A stretch of DNA of 62,917 nt, taken from the NCBI GenBank assembly GCA_030247555.1, contig JAOTSD010000015.1, positions 1 to 62,917 of the forward strand, in the 5' to 3' direction. Source of the stretch: Siculibacillus sp. GTDB lineage: Bacteria; Pseudomonadota; Alphaproteobacteria; Rhizobiales; Ancalomicrobiaceae. This document shows positions 25,899 through 34,394 of this stretch, one piece after another. The position numbers were made by a program, and so were the translations under genes. Under the pieces are notes generated by a model. The model saw nothing but the letters and a program-made list of their open reading frames with translations. It did not search any database and was not told where the DNA came from. How positions within the stretch are numbered: position 1 is the stretch's first letter; every line of letters begins with the position of its first letter.

Positions 25899-26699
25899 CT
25901 ACACCTCTCGGCCGCCGGTCGCGGGCACCATCTCCGGTCGCCTCCCCGCGGCGACGATCCGTGGCCGAATGCGGCCGAGCCCGCCGATCGTCGCCGTCAG
26001 GTCCGTGGCGGGATCGATTTCCGCCAACCCCGTGCACGATCCCGTGGTCACGATCTGCCCGGGCCGCAGAGGCAGCCGCCGCTCGACACAGTGTCGAGCG
26101 AGCGGCCGCAGCAGTCGCACGGGATCGCCGGCCGGGTTGCCGGCGGTCGTCTCGATCGAGTCGCGTCCGTCGATGTCCAATCGCGCGGTCACCGAAGCAA
26201 AATCGAGCGCCAGTCCGTGCAGCGGAAGCGGCGGCCCGATGACCAAAGCGCCGTGGGTCAGCAGATCGGCCGCCTTGGCGAGCGGCGAGGCGAGTATCCG
26301 GTCGGCGAGACGGGTTTCGACGATCTCGACCGCGACCATCGCCGCATCGAAGGTCTCTGCGAACACGGCCGGTTCGTCGAGCCGATCGGCGAGGTCGGCG
26401 ACGATCGTCCGGGCGACGCGGAAGGCGATCTCCACCTCCACGGCGACCCAAGGCGTCCTCGACACCCAGGGCTCCTCTGCGGATCGAATGCCGATGCGCG
26501 GGAGAGGCGCGAAGGTCGGCGTCGCCGTCGGCGACGCGGCGCCGACCTTCCAGCCCCCGCAGCCGCCGAGAGCGGCGACCGTCGCCTCCTGCACGGCGAA
26601 CGCCTCTTCGAGATCGCTCGGCTCGACCGCCCCGAGAGGCAGTTGCGCGCCCGATCGAGCCGCGATCAGGAGGCGCGCGGCATTTTCGACGTCGATCAC
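25899..26699 (-). CDS. 2-keto-4-pentenoate hydratase-like protein (fumarylacetoacetate hydrolase family)
   Basis: Likely a metal-dependent hydratase of 2-hydroxypentadienoate-type compounds, as in meta-cleavage pathways, or a related hydrolase or decarboxylase. Family features: an N-terminal helical part (AARLLIAARSG, LEEAFAVQEAT), GGWKVGAASPT matching the family GxKxGxT element, VAVEVEIAFRVAR with the metal-binding ExE, and a C-terminal HCVERRLPLRPGQIVTTGSCTG typical of MhpD-like enzymes. The chosen start is GTG at 26699, with GGAGG eight bases before it, giving 266 aa. No other catabolic gene sits nearby, so the substrate cannot be inferred. The 3' end is duplicated in inverted orientation upstream of the gene. 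Confidence 0.83.
   Translation of the reverse strand: MIDVENAARLLIAARSGAQLPLGAVEPSDLEEAFAVQEATVAALGGCGGWKVGAASPTATPTFAPLPRIGIRSAEEPWVSRTPWVAVEVEIAFRVARTIVADLADRLDEPAVFAETFDAAMVAVEIVETRLADRILASPLAKAADLLTHGALVIGPPLPLHGLALDFASVTARLDIDGRDSIETTAGNPAGDPVRLLRPLARHCVERRLPLRPGQIVTTGSCTGLAEIDPATDLTATIGGLGRIRPRIVAAGRRPEMVPATGGREV
25910..25998 (-). repeat. Inverted repeat, left copy (3' end of the hydratase gene)
   Basis: The last approximately 90 bases of the hydratase coding sequence, ending just before its stop codon. They encode the residues around GLGRIRPRIVAAG and MVPATGG. A copy with close to 90 percent identity by eye lies in opposite orientation at 26843-26930, on the other side of the gene. 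The longest identical block is the stretch around ggctcggccgcattcggcca. Confidence 0.75.
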
Positions 26700-27255
26700 G
26701 GGTTCATCCTCCGACACGAGTGGCCACCGGCGCACGATGGGACGGGTGGCGGTGAAGCTCCGCCGGAATGCCGGCGGGTGGGCGTCGCCACCCGGTCGTC
26801 CGAGGTGTTGGATACCCCTCGGCGAGCCCAGAATCCAGCCGAACGGCGACGACCGACGGGCTCGGCCGCATTCGGCCACGGATCGTCGCGGCGGGGGACC
26901 GACCGGCGATGGTGCTCGCGACCGGCGGCCGACCGACACGCCGGTGCGCATCGAACGCTCCGTCGCCACGTGGATCACGGCGTCGGAGGCGTCGACCCGG
27001 GCTTCGGCCGTGCGAGGCATGCGCACTTCGTCGCCCGGAACGGTCGGACGACCCGGCGCCTTCTCCGCGATCCCGCACGAGGGAGCCACCACGGGTGCGG
27101 ACCCGCATACCCGCGCGGATCTCGTCCGAGGCGCCACACCAACCCCGTGTTCGAGTGGGCCTTCCGCACCCGCCTCAACTCGGACTGCCCACGATCGGCC
27201 ACCCCGTTGCACCGCCGTCCGGATCGATCTGATCGGCGAAATCAGCCCCAGAAAA
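26700..27255. other. Non-coding stretch containing a hydratase gene fragment
   Basis: About 555 bases between the hydratase start and the tRNA terminator. Apart from the inverted copy of the hydratase 3' end (listed separately) I see no gene. Open frames on both strands are Arg/Pro/Gly-rich with no conserved motif. The hydratase promoter should lie at the left end of this stretch. The remainder may be a decayed duplicate or rearrangement scar. Confidence 0.5.
26843..26930 (+). repeat. Inverted repeat, right copy (plus-strand fragment of hydratase 3' end)
   Basis: Plus-strand translation in one frame reads GLGRIRPRIVAAG followed by MVLATGG, matching the hydratase C-terminus but without the preceding domain or an in-phase stop at the same place. 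This is a decayed fragment of a second copy, facing the opposite way to the intact gene, or one arm of an inverted repeat flanking it. Confidence 0.72.
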
Positions 27256-27284
27256 GCAAAAACCGCGGAAATCCGCGGCTTTTC
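27256..27284 (-). terminator. Intrinsic terminator of the tRNA-Ala transcript
   Basis: On the minus strand CCGCGGA and TCCGCGG form a 7-bp stem with a 2-base loop, followed by GTTTTTGCTTTTC. It begins 10 bases past the encoded CCA end of the tRNA. Confidence 0.85.
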
Positions 27285-27294
27285 GGGAGGTGAT

Positions 27295-27370
27295 TGGTGG
27301 AGCTGAGGGGAATCGAACCCCTGACCTCTGCAGTGCGATTGCAGCGCTCTCCCATCTGAGCTACAGCCCC
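27295..27370 (-). tRNA. tRNA-Ala (anticodon CGC)
   Basis: A 76-base cloverleaf can be drawn on the minus strand. The acceptor GGGGCTG pairs with CAGCTCC, the D arm is GCTC/GAGC, the anticodon stem is CTGCA/TGCAG with loop ATCGCAC giving anticodon CGC, and the T arm includes GGTTCGATTCC. The discriminator A and CCA are encoded. Anticodon CGC reads alanine GCG codons, which are frequent in this GC-rich window. A strong promoter lies upstream and an intrinsic terminator downstream, so it is a single-gene transcript. Confidence 0.95.
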
Positions 27371-27416
27371 GACCGTCGCGGGCGGGGGATGGGGGCCCCC
27401 GCGTCGGATGGGCGCC

Positions 27417-27445
27417 ATTTAGGGGAGGGCTCCCCCCTCTGTCAA
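27417..27445 (-). promoter_or_regulatory. Sigma70-type promoter of tRNA-Ala
   Basis: Minus strand: TTGACA (27445-27440), a 17-base spacer and CTAAAT (27422-27417). The perfect -35 and near-consensus -10 predict a start about 40 bases before the mature tRNA 5' end at 27370. Confidence 0.78.
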
Positions 27446-27645
27446 GCACGCTCGCTGCCCCGCGATCGACCGCTCGTCTTCACTTCCACCGGCCGCCGGA
27501 GGCCTCTCGCGACGCCCTTCCGGACGACCGGGGACACGGCTTTCGCCGGCCCGCGCCCTCCGCCGCCGGGGAGCCGGCGGGCATGGCCGCGTCGCTCCGC
27601 GGCCGGCGGCCGGAAACCATCCCGGTGGAGGCGCAGAACGCGCCC

Positions 27646-27687
27646 TTGGCATTTCGCCGGGTCGTGTCTACATGGGGTGGACACGAC
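27646..27687 (+). promoter_or_regulatory. Candidate yggT promoter overlapped by an inverted repeat
   Basis: TTGGCA (27646-27651), a 17-base spacer and TACATG (27669-27674) form a fair promoter. A perfect 8-base dyad GTCGTGTC (27661-27668) and GACACGAC (27680-27687) brackets the -10 and probable start site, 19 bases before the yggT ATG at 27707. This placement suits a repressor operator, or a hairpin in the 5' leader. Confidence 0.5.
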
Positions 27688-27706
27688 CAATCGAGTGGAT
27701 GACCCC

Positions 27707-27997
27707 ATGTCCCTGGCCTCACCGATCATCATGGCCGCAGATCTCGTCCTCGAGCTCTACGGCTGGGTGCTGATCGCCATGATCGTCTTTTCCTGGCTCC
27801 ATGCCTTCGGCGTGGTCAACTCGCGCAATCAGGCGGTCGCCACCATCGGCGACGTGCTCCATCGCCTGACCGAGCCGGTGCTGCGGCCGATCCGCCGCTT
27901 CATGCCCAACCTCGGCGGGCTCGACCTGTCGCCGATCGTCGTCTTCCTGGCGATCTTCATCATCCGCCAGTATCTCCACATCCTCGCCCGCTGGTGA
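27707..27997 (+). CDS. yggT: YggT family membrane protein
   Basis: A small integral membrane protein of 96 aa with two hydrophobic segments (about 11-30, [18 protein letters not shown], and about 70-90, [19 protein letters not shown]). Between them lies the family signature [20 protein letters not shown]. YggT proteins are linked to osmotic tolerance and to plastid division homologues, but the mechanism is unclear. The stop overlaps the start of the DUF167 gene by 4 bases (GTGA), the usual yggT-yggU pairing. Confidence 0.92.
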   Translation: MSLASPIIMAADLVLELYGWVLIAMIVFSWLHAFGVVNSRNQAVATIGDVLHRLTEPVLRPIRRFMPNLGGLDLSPIVVFLAIFIIRQYLHILARW

Positions 27998-28332
27998 GCG
28001 CGCCCGTCGATCCTCGCGGTGCCGTCCGCGTCGAGACCGGCGGCGTCCGGGTTCAGGCGCGGCTGACGCCGAAGGCCTCGCGCGACGCGGTCGGCCGGTT
28101 GGAACGCCTCTCCGACGGCTCCGAGGTGCTCGTCGTCCACGTCCGCGCCGTGCCCTCGGAGGGCGCCGCCAACACCGCCCTCGTCCGCCTCTTCGCCGAG
28201 GAGCTCGGCGTGGCCAAATCCAAGGTCGAGCTCGTCGCCGGCCGCACCTCGCGGGTCAAGACCCTCCGCATCGCCGGCGACGGCGAGGATCTGGCGAGGC
28301 GCCTCGCGGCACTGGCGGCGAAGGCCGAGTGA
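27994..28332 (+). CDS. DUF167 (YggU) family protein
   Basis: A 112-aa cytoplasmic protein recognised by [41 protein letters not shown] and [16 protein letters not shown], which span the complete DUF167 domain. It starts with GTG inside the yggT stop, so translation is coupled. The function is unknown; the family is small, conserved and usually in an operon with yggT. Confidence 0.92.
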   Translation: MSAPVDPRGAVRVETGGVRVQARLTPKASRDAVGRLERLSDGSEVLVVHVRAVPSEGAANTALVRLFAEELGVAKSKVELVAGRTSRVKTLRIAGDGEDLARRLAALAAKAE

Positions 28333-28497
28333 TGTTAGTGGTTCGCGCGGCGGACGGTTCCCGTCCGACCGTGGAACGGACCCACCAACTCGTTGACGTC
28401 GTGGTCGAAACCAACCGGGATTCGCTGCACGCGAGTTTCGGATCCCGACCGAGGGGACCCGACGTCGGCTTCATCGGACGACGGGAGAAGCCCCTCC

Positions 28498-29421
28498 ATG
28501 ACGGCTCGCATCATCGACGGCAAGGCTCAGGCCGAGGCGCTACGCAAGGAAGTCGCCGCCGACGTGGCGCGTTTCACCGCGGCCCACGGCGCCGCCCCGG
28601 GTCTGGCGGTCGTCCTCGTCGGTGAGGATCCGGCGAGCCGGGTCTACGTCGCCTCGAAGGCCAAGCAGACCGTCGAAGTCGGCATGCGTTCCTTCGAACA
28701 CCGGCTCGACGCCTCGACCCCGGAAGCCGACCTTCTGGCGCTGATCGCCCGGCTAAACGCCGACGACGCCGTCGACGGCATCCTCGTCCAGTTGCCGCTG
28801 CCGAAACACGTCGACGCCACCAAGGTGCTCGACGCCATCTCGCCGGCCAAGGACGTCGACGGCTTCCACGTCGTCAACGTCGGGCGGCTGTCCACCGGCC
28901 AGTCCTGCCTGGTGCCCTGTACGCCCTACGGCTCGATGATGCTGCTCGACGCGACGCTCGGCAAGCTCTCCGGCCTCGAGGCCGTGGTCGTCGGCCGCTC
29001 CAACATCGTCGGCAAGCCGATGGCCCAGCTGCTGCTCAAGGCCAATTGCACCGTCACCGTCGCCCATTCGCGGACCCGAGATCTCGCCGGCGTCTGTCGC
29101 CGCGCCGACATCCTCGTCGCCGCCGTCGGCATCCCGGAGATGGTCAAGGGCGATTGGATCAAGCCCGGCGCCACGGTGATCGACGTCGGCATCAATCGCG
29201 TCCCCGCCCCCGAGAAGGGCGCGGGCAAGACCCGCCTCGTCGGCGACGTCGAGTTCGCGAGCGCCGAGCGAGTGGCCGGGGCGATCACCCCGGTGCCCGG
29301 CGGCGTCGGCCCGATGACCATCGCGACCCTGCTCGCCAACACCCTGATCGCCGCCCACCAGCGCCGCGGCCTGATCCCGCCGGATTTCTTCGCGGCGTTG
29401 GACGCACGGCTCTTCGGGTGA
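28498..29421 (+). CDS. folD: Bifunctional methylenetetrahydrofolate dehydrogenase/methenyltetrahydrofolate cyclohydrolase FolD
   Basis: Oxidises 5,10-methylene-THF with NADP and hydrolyses the product to 10-formyl-THF, feeding purine and formyl-Met synthesis. The 307 aa contain [13 protein letters not shown] with the catalytic Lys region, [10 protein letters not shown], and [14 protein letters not shown] with the conserved Asp. The Rossmann part includes [18 protein letters not shown] and the closing [16 protein letters not shown]. The ATG at 28498 is fixed by homology of the first residues (ARIIDGKA). The 165-base gap before it contains no gene. Confidence 0.97.
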   Translation: MTARIIDGKAQAEALRKEVAADVARFTAAHGAAPGLAVVLVGEDPASRVYVASKAKQTVEVGMRSFEHRLDASTPEADLLALIARLNADDAVDGILVQLPLPKHVDATKVLDAISPAKDVDGFHVVNVGRLSTGQSCLVPCTPYGSMMLLDATLGKLSGLEAVVVGRSNIVGKPMAQLLLKANCTVTVAHSRTRDLAGVCRRADILVAAVGIPEMVKGDWIKPGATVIDVGINRVPAPEKGAGKTRLVGDVEFASAERVAGAITPVPGGVGPMTIATLLANTLIAAHQRRGLIPPDFFAALDARLFG

Positions 29422-29448
29422 GCGTCGCGGCCGACCTCGGCCCGCCGC

Positions 29449-29718
29449 TCAGAAGTCCGAGATGATGCCCTTCTTCTCCCAGTCGCCGTAGCGCACCGGT
29501 TCGGGTCCGGCACGGCCGGCGATCTCCTTCGGGGGGGCGACGCGCGACGCGTCGGCCGCCCGGCGCCGTTCCTCGGCCTCCAGCAGGGCGCGCTGCGCCG
29601 CCGGCGGCAGATCCTCGAAGCGCCGGCGCGGCGGTGCGGCCGGCGCGGCCTCGCCCGGCGCCGTGTCGGTGGCGGGCGGTTCGGCAACGGCAGTGGACGG
29701 GGTCTCGTCGGCGGTCAT
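29449..29718 (-). CDS. DUF1674 family protein, succinate dehydrogenase assembly factor 4-like
   Basis: An 89-aa protein with a disordered Ala/Pro-rich N-terminal half and the conserved C-terminal block GRAGPEPVRYGDWEKKGIISDF, shortened here to its core: GPEP, RYGDWEKKG, SDF. This block is the SDHAF4 signature (PF07896). In mitochondria SDHAF4 protects the flavinated SdhA subunit during complex II assembly; the bacterial role is inferred. It is divergent from rsmB with a 124-base gap. Confidence 0.88.
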   Translation of the reverse strand: MTADETPSTAVAEPPATDTAPGEAAPAAPPRRRFEDLPPAAQRALLEAEERRRAADASRVAPPKEIAGRAGPEPVRYGDWEKKGIISDF

Positions 29719-29842
29719 CGCGGATTTCCGGTGCGCGGCGGTGTCGGGAGAGCAAAGGAGCGTCTCCCGCGCCGGCTTCTAGCATGATAAGCCCAACGCC
29801 GTCGAACCGATGACGGTGCCGCCGCGGCGGCCGAGGAGACAC

Positions 29843-31324
29843 ATGACCGATCGAGGTACCGGCGGGCGCCCCCCGCGCCGCGAACGTCCCGCCCGCGACC
29901 GAGCACGAGGCGCCCCTCATCCGGCCACCGCGACCGGAGGCGAGGAAAAGCCGTCCCGCCCCGCCGCCGACGGACCCCGGCCGGCCCGCGACGAGCCCGG
30001 CTTCGCCTCCCGCCGCATCGCCGTGGACATCCTGTCGGGCGTCCTCGACGACGGTCGCCCGCTCGATCAGGTGCTCGACCATCGCTCCTCCATGCCGGCG
30101 TGGCGGTCGCTGTCGCCGGCCGACCGCGCCCTCGTCCGCGCCATCGTCTCGACCACTCTGCGCCGCCTCGGCCTCGTCGACGACGCGCTGAAGCGGCAGA
30201 TGAAGCGCCCGCTGCCGAGCAAGGCGGCGCGCGTCCGCCAGATCCTGCGGGTGGGGGCGACGCAGCTCCTGTTCATGGACGTGCCCGACCACGCCGCCGT
30301 GTCGGTCGCGACCGAACTCGCCGACCGCGACCGCGAAACCCGGCCGTGGAAGGCGATGGTCAACGGCGTTCTGCGCTCCCTCGCCCGCAACCGCGACGAG
30401 GTTCTGGCGGATCAGGACGCCACTCGCCTCGTCACGCCGCTGTGGCTGTGGCGCGACTGGGTCGAGACCTGGGGCGAGGACACCGCCCGCGCCTTCGCGA
30501 CCGCCCACATGGTCGAGCCGGCGCTCGATCTGACGGTGAAGTCCGACGCCGCCGGCTGGGCGGCGAAGCTCGGCGGAACGGTGCTGCCGACCGGCTCGGT
30601 CCGACTCGTCCCCCACGGCACGATCACCGAGATGGACGGTTTCGAGAGCGGCGAGTGGTGGGTGCAGGACGCCGCCGCCGCCCTGCCCGCTCGGCTTCTC
30701 GGCGACGTCTCGGCCAAGTCCGTCGCCGATCTCTGTGCCGCCCCCGGCGGTAAGACGGCTCAACTCGCCGTCGCCGGCGCCCACGTCACCGCCGTCGACC
30801 TCTCACCGCAACGCCTCGATCGCCTGAAGCAGAACCTCGCCCGGTTGCGCCTCGGCGACGTGGCGACCGTCGTCGCCGATCTCGAGACCTGGACGCCGAA
30901 GGCCCCCTTCGACGCCGTCCTGCTCGACGCTCCCTGTTCGGCCACCGGCACGCTGCGGCGCAATCCCGACGTCGGCCGGCTGAAGAAGGCGGCGCAGGTC
31001 GAAGACCTCGCGGCGCTGCAACGACGGCTGCTCGAACGGGCGAGCGGTTGGGTGAAGCCCGGCGGCGTCCTCGTCTACTGCACCTGCTCGCTGCAACGCG
31101 CCGAGGGCGAGGACCGGGTCGCCGATTTCCTCGCCGGACATCCCGAATTCGAGCGCGTGCCCGTCCGTCCCGAGGAGATCGGCGGCCTCGCTTCGGCGAT
31201 CACCGCTGAGGGCGACCTGCGCACCCGACCCGACATGCTGCCCGATCCCGAACCGCGGCTCGCCGGATTGGACGGCTTCTTCGCCGCCCGCCTGCGCCGC
31301 CGCGACGCGGCGGCCACCGCCTGA
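29843..31324 (+). CDS. rsmB: RsmB/NOP-family 16S rRNA (cytosine-C5)-methyltransferase
   Basis: Methylates a cytosine of 16S rRNA (C967 in Escherichia coli) using S-adenosylmethionine. A basic disordered N-terminus (about 1-60) is followed by a NusB-like RNA-binding domain (about 60-190, with LVRAIVSTTLRRLG and VRQILRVGATQLLF) and the methyltransferase domain. The latter shows LCAAPGGKTAQLA (SAM site), VLLDAPCSATGTLRRNPD (catalytic Cys) and YCTCSLQRAEGE (second Cys). The ATG at 29843 has GAGGAG seven bases upstream; an in-frame GTG... start at 29810 lacks this. It precedes a heparinase-like gene, as in many Alphaproteobacteria. Confidence 0.92.
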   Translation: MTDRGTGGRPPRRERPARDRARGAPHPATATGGEEKPSRPAADGPRPARDEPGFASRRIAVDILSGVLDDGRPLDQVLDHRSSMPAWRSLSPADRALVRAIVSTTLRRLGLVDDALKRQMKRPLPSKAARVRQILRVGATQLLFMDVPDHAAVSVATELADRDRETRPWKAMVNGVLRSLARNRDEVLADQDATRLVTPLWLWRDWVETWGEDTARAFATAHMVEPALDLTVKSDAAGWAAKLGGTVLPTGSVRLVPHGTITEMDGFESGEWWVQDAAAALPARLLGDVSAKSVADLCAAPGGKTAQLAVAGAHVTAVDLSPQRLDRLKQNLARLRLGDVATVVADLETWTPKAPFDAVLLDAPCSATGTLRRNPDVGRLKKAAQVEDLAALQRRLLERASGWVKPGGVLVYCTCSLQRAEGEDRVADFLAGHPEFERVPVRPEEIGGLASAITAEGDLRTRPDMLPDPEPRLAGLDGFFAARLRRRDAAATA

Positions 31325-31369
31325 GGTGGCGAAAGCGACGACGACACACCCTGAAATGCGAGCTCCCGG

Positions 31370-31385
31370 TTAACCGGCCGTTAAC
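31370..31385 (+). promoter_or_regulatory. CtrA-type binding site (TTAA-N7-TTAAC)
   Basis: TTAA (31370-31373), seven bases, TTAAC (31381-31385) exactly match the CtrA consensus. The site lies 81 bases upstream of the heparinase-like gene and 46 bases after the rsmB stop. It is also a near-perfect dyad, CGGTTAAC-N5-GTTAACCG (31367-31387). TTAA is rare in this GC-rich sequence, which makes the match more meaningful. Confidence 0.6.
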
Positions 31386-31465
31386 CGTGAAGGTGTGCCT
31401 TGGAGCATGGGCGAGTATCACCCGCGTGTCGGCGAGGCCGTCGCACGGGGGAATGACGGGAGCAC

Positions 31466-33172
31466 ATGACGTCACGGGGCTTGGCCGGTAGGCTCCTCGA
31501 GTGGAAACTGATCGGCCGCGCGCTCGCGGACCGCGTCGGTGTGCGCTTCGTCCGTCTCGGCCGCACCGCCCGCGCCTTCGTCGAACCCGCCGCCGACCGC
31601 CTGCTCATCGCCCCGCAGGACCTGCGCACCGCCGACCCGACCGTCGCCACCGACATCTACGCCGGCGTCTTCGTCTTCTCCGGCCAGATCGTCGAGTGCA
31701 ACGGTCGCTCGCCCTTCGAGATGCCGCCGCCCGGCGAGGAATGGGCGCGGGTGCTGCACGGCTTCGGCTGGCTGCGCCACCTGCGCGCCGCCGACACCCC
31801 CATCGCCCGCTCCAACGCTCGCATCCTCGTCGACGACTGGCTGCGCATCGCCGATCATCCGCCGATCGCCTGGGAACCGGAAGTGGTGGCGCGACGCACC
31901 ATGGCTTGGCTCGCCCAGTCGCCGATGATCCTCGCCGATGCCGACCAGGGCTTCTACCACCGCTTCCTCGCCGGCATGACCCGCCAATTCCGCTGGCTGC
32001 GCACCCGCTGGGGCGAAGAACCGACCGGCCTGCCGCGTCTCAAGGTGGCGATCGCCGTGCTCGCCACCGCCATCGCCGTCGACGGCTTCCGCCGCCACAT
32101 CAAGGCGGCCTCGCGCCGCCTCGACGACGAACTCAAGCGCCAGATCCTGCCCGACGGCGGCCATGTCGGCCGCAACCCGGTGACCATCCTCGAAGTGCTG
32201 ATCGACCTCTTGCCGATCCGTCAGGCGCTCGCCGCCCGCGGACATCCCGTCTCCCCGGTGATGATGGGGGCGATCGACCGGATGATGCCGATGTTGCGCT
32301 TCTTCCGGCACGCCGACGGGGCCTTCGCCCTCTTCAACGGCGCCACCACCACCCCGACCGATCTCGTCGCCACCGTCCTCGCCTACGACGACGCCCAGGG
32401 CCGCCCGCACGGCAACGCCCCTCATTCCGGCTACCAACGGCTGGAGGCGGAGAAGACCGTGGTGGTGATGGACTGCGGCACGCCGCCGCCGCCCGAGTTC
32501 GCCCGCGCCGCCCACGCCGGCACGCTCGCCTTCGAGTTGTCCTCCGCCAACGCCCGTTTCGTCGTCAATTGCGGCGCGCCCTTCCGCCCGGTGCGGGACT
32601 GGCGCCGCATCGCCCGCTCGACCGCCGCCCATTCGACCCTGGTGGTCGACGACCATTCCTCGGCCGTGGTGCGCGAAGCCGGCCTCCTCGCCGATCTTCT
32701 CGGCCCGGTGCTGCTGCACGGGCCGACCGACGTACCGGTCGACCGCACCGAGGCCGACGGAGCGGTCGCCGTCACCGCTTCCCACGACGGCTTCGCCGCG
32801 GAGTTCGGTGTCGTTCACGAACGCACGCTGAAGCTCTCCGCCGCCGGCGATGCCCTGGAGGGGAGAGACCGAGTCGTTCCCTTCGAGGGTGGCGGTGCCG
32901 ACGCGCCCTTCGTCGTCCGCTTCCACCTCCACCCCTCGGTCAAGGTCGGCCGCCTCGGCGAGCACGGCGTCGTGCTCATCGGCCACGCCGGCGAGGGTTG
33001 GGAGTTCCATTGTGACGACGCCGTCCCGGAGATCGAGGAATCGGTGCACCTCGCCGATCTCCACGGGCTGCGCCGCACTTCGCAGATCGTACTGACCAGC
33101 GGCGAGGGCGGCCCCCGCGAGATCCGCTGGCGCTTCCTGCGCACCGCCCGCAGCCACGCGCGCGGGCGCTGA
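31466..33172 (+). CDS. Heparinase II/III-family protein
   Basis: A 568-aa protein of the polysaccharide-lyase-like superfamily found after rsmB in many Alphaproteobacteria. The N-terminal two thirds are helix-rich (alpha/alpha toroid: VVARRTMAWLAQSPM, FYHRFLAGMTRQFRWLRTRW, ILPDGGHVGRNPVTILEVL). The C-terminal third is the beta-sandwich Hepar_II_III domain (HAGTLAFELSSANARFVVNCG, STAAHSTLVVDDHSS, VHERTLKLSAAGD). There is no signal peptide, which argues against an extracellular lyase. The role may lie in cell-envelope polysaccharide turnover, but no substrate is known. The CtrA-type box upstream suggests cell-cycle control. Confidence 0.87.
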   Translation: MTSRGLAGRLLEWKLIGRALADRVGVRFVRLGRTARAFVEPAADRLLIAPQDLRTADPTVATDIYAGVFVFSGQIVECNGRSPFEMPPPGEEWARVLHGFGWLRHLRAADTPIARSNARILVDDWLRIADHPPIAWEPEVVARRTMAWLAQSPMILADADQGFYHRFLAGMTRQFRWLRTRWGEEPTGLPRLKVAIAVLATAIAVDGFRRHIKAASRRLDDELKRQILPDGGHVGRNPVTILEVLIDLLPIRQALAARGHPVSPVMMGAIDRMMPMLRFFRHADGAFALFNGATTTPTDLVATVLAYDDAQGRPHGNAPHSGYQRLEAEKTVVVMDCGTPPPPEFARAAHAGTLAFELSSANARFVVNCGAPFRPVRDWRRIARSTAAHSTLVVDDHSSAVVREAGLLADLLGPVLLHGPTDVPVDRTEADGAVAVTASHDGFAAEFGVVHERTLKLSAAGDALEGRDRVVPFEGGGADAPFVVRFHLHPSVKVGRLGEHGVVLIGHAGEGWEFHCDDAVPEIEESVHLADLHGLRRTSQIVLTSGEGGPREIRWRFLRTARSHARGR

Positions 33173-33208
33173 ACCCGGGCGTCGGCGGGCCGGCCGCGGC
33201 GACGGGGT

Positions 33209-34354
33209 TCACATCTCCTCGCCCTCGATCCGCATCCTGAGCGTCAGCGTGTCGAGCAGGTCCTTCAGGGTCAGGAGGCCGGCGAGCCGACCGTCGCCGT
33301 CGACCACCAGGAGACGCGACCGCCCCGACCGCCGCATCAGGTCGAGCGCCTGCTTCGCCGGCAGATCGGGCGCCACCGTGCCGCCGCTCTCGATCGGTTC
33401 GGCGACCTCCATCACCGAAGTCGAGGGCCAGGCTTCGCGCGCCACCGTCGACAGCGAGCCGACGGCGACCAGTCCCCGCGGCCGACCGGCCCCGTCGGTC
33501 ACCGGATAGGTGTCGTGGCGGGTGCGATAGACCACCTCCTCGACGAATTCGGCGAGCGACAACGCGACCGGCACGGTGACCGGATCGGGCGTCATGAAGC
33601 GGGCGACGGTGGCGTCGCCGAGCAGCCGCCGCGCCGCGAGGTCGAGCCCCGAGGCGAGCGCCGCCGAGCGGATGAAGAAGCCGATCAGCACCGTCCACAG
33701 CCCGTCGCCGAGACGCCCGCCGAGGATCTGCAGCACGCCGAGCCCCGCCAACCCGAAGCCGAGGCCGGCGCCGATGCGCGAGGCGAGCCGGGTCGCCCGG
33801 TCGTGGTCACCGCCGCGCGCCCACAGCACGGCGCGCAGGATGCGCCCGCCGTCGAGCGGGAAGGCCGGCAGCAGATTGAAGATGGCGAGCACCAGATTGA
33901 GCCCGGCGAGATAGCGCAGCAGCATCTCGATCGGCAGCTCGGTCGAGGACAGGCCCGCCGCGGCCATCGCCGCGAGCTTGAGGAGCCCGGCGAGCGCGAA
34001 GGAGGTCGCCGGCCCCGCCGCCGCCACCGCCAGTTCCGCGCCGGCCGATGTCGGTTCGTCCTCGAGCTCGGCGGCCCCGCCGAACATGTGCAGCGTGATG
34101 CCGCGCATCTCCATGCCGAAACGGCGGGCGACCAGCGAATGGCCGAGCTCGTGCAGCACGATCGAAGCGAAGATACCGAGGACGGCGAAGATACCGAGGA
34201 TCCAGTAGGTCGAGGCCGGCAGGCCCTCGTGCACCGCCGGGAAATGGCCCGAGGCGAGCGACGCCCCGACCAGCACCGCGATCAGCAGGAACGACGGATC
34301 GAGGCGGATCTCGAAGCCGAAGATCCGGAAGAGGGTGACGCCGGAGCCGAACAT
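33209..34354 (-). CDS. Site-2 protease family (M50) metalloprotease with tandem CBS domains
   Basis: An intramembrane zinc protease of 381 aa. The first zinc motif HELGHSLVARRFG sits in the second or third membrane segment (about residue 66), and the second motif is FPLDGGRILRAVLW with the zinc-ligand Asp (about 165). Several hydrophobic segments surround them. The C-terminal 140 residues form a CBS pair (FMTPDPVTVPVALSLAEFVEEV and a second repeat with DLLDTLTLRM), which in this subfamily may bind adenine nucleotides. The ATG at 34354 (MFGSGVTLFRIFGF) matches the usual family start. The substrate is unknown. Confidence 0.92.
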   Translation of the reverse strand: MFGSGVTLFRIFGFEIRLDPSFLLIAVLVGASLASGHFPAVHEGLPASTYWILGIFAVLGIFASIVLHELGHSLVARRFGMEMRGITLHMFGGAAELEDEPTSAGAELAVAAAGPATSFALAGLLKLAAMAAAGLSSTELPIEMLLRYLAGLNLVLAIFNLLPAFPLDGGRILRAVLWARGGDHDRATRLASRIGAGLGFGLAGLGVLQILGGRLGDGLWTVLIGFFIRSAALASGLDLAARRLLGDATVARFMTPDPVTVPVALSLAEFVEEVVYRTRHDTYPVTDGAGRPRGLVAVGSLSTVAREAWPSTSVMEVAEPIESGGTVAPDLPAKQALDLMRRSGRSRLLVVDGDGRLAGLLTLKDLLDTLTLRMRIEGEEM

Positions 34355-34394
34355 GCCGATGCCTCCGCGACCGATCGCCGGGAGAGGCCGGCGA

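Noticed and set aside
25474-26451. Upstream extension of the minus-strand AraC frame
   Set aside because: It overlaps the hydratase gene in a different frame and has no protein-like composition before the MDRTP start.
26700-27449. Upstream extension of the hydratase frame through the tRNA gene
   Set aside because: It would read through tRNA-Ala and its terminator. The GTG at 26699 has a good ribosome binding site and starts the conserved domain.
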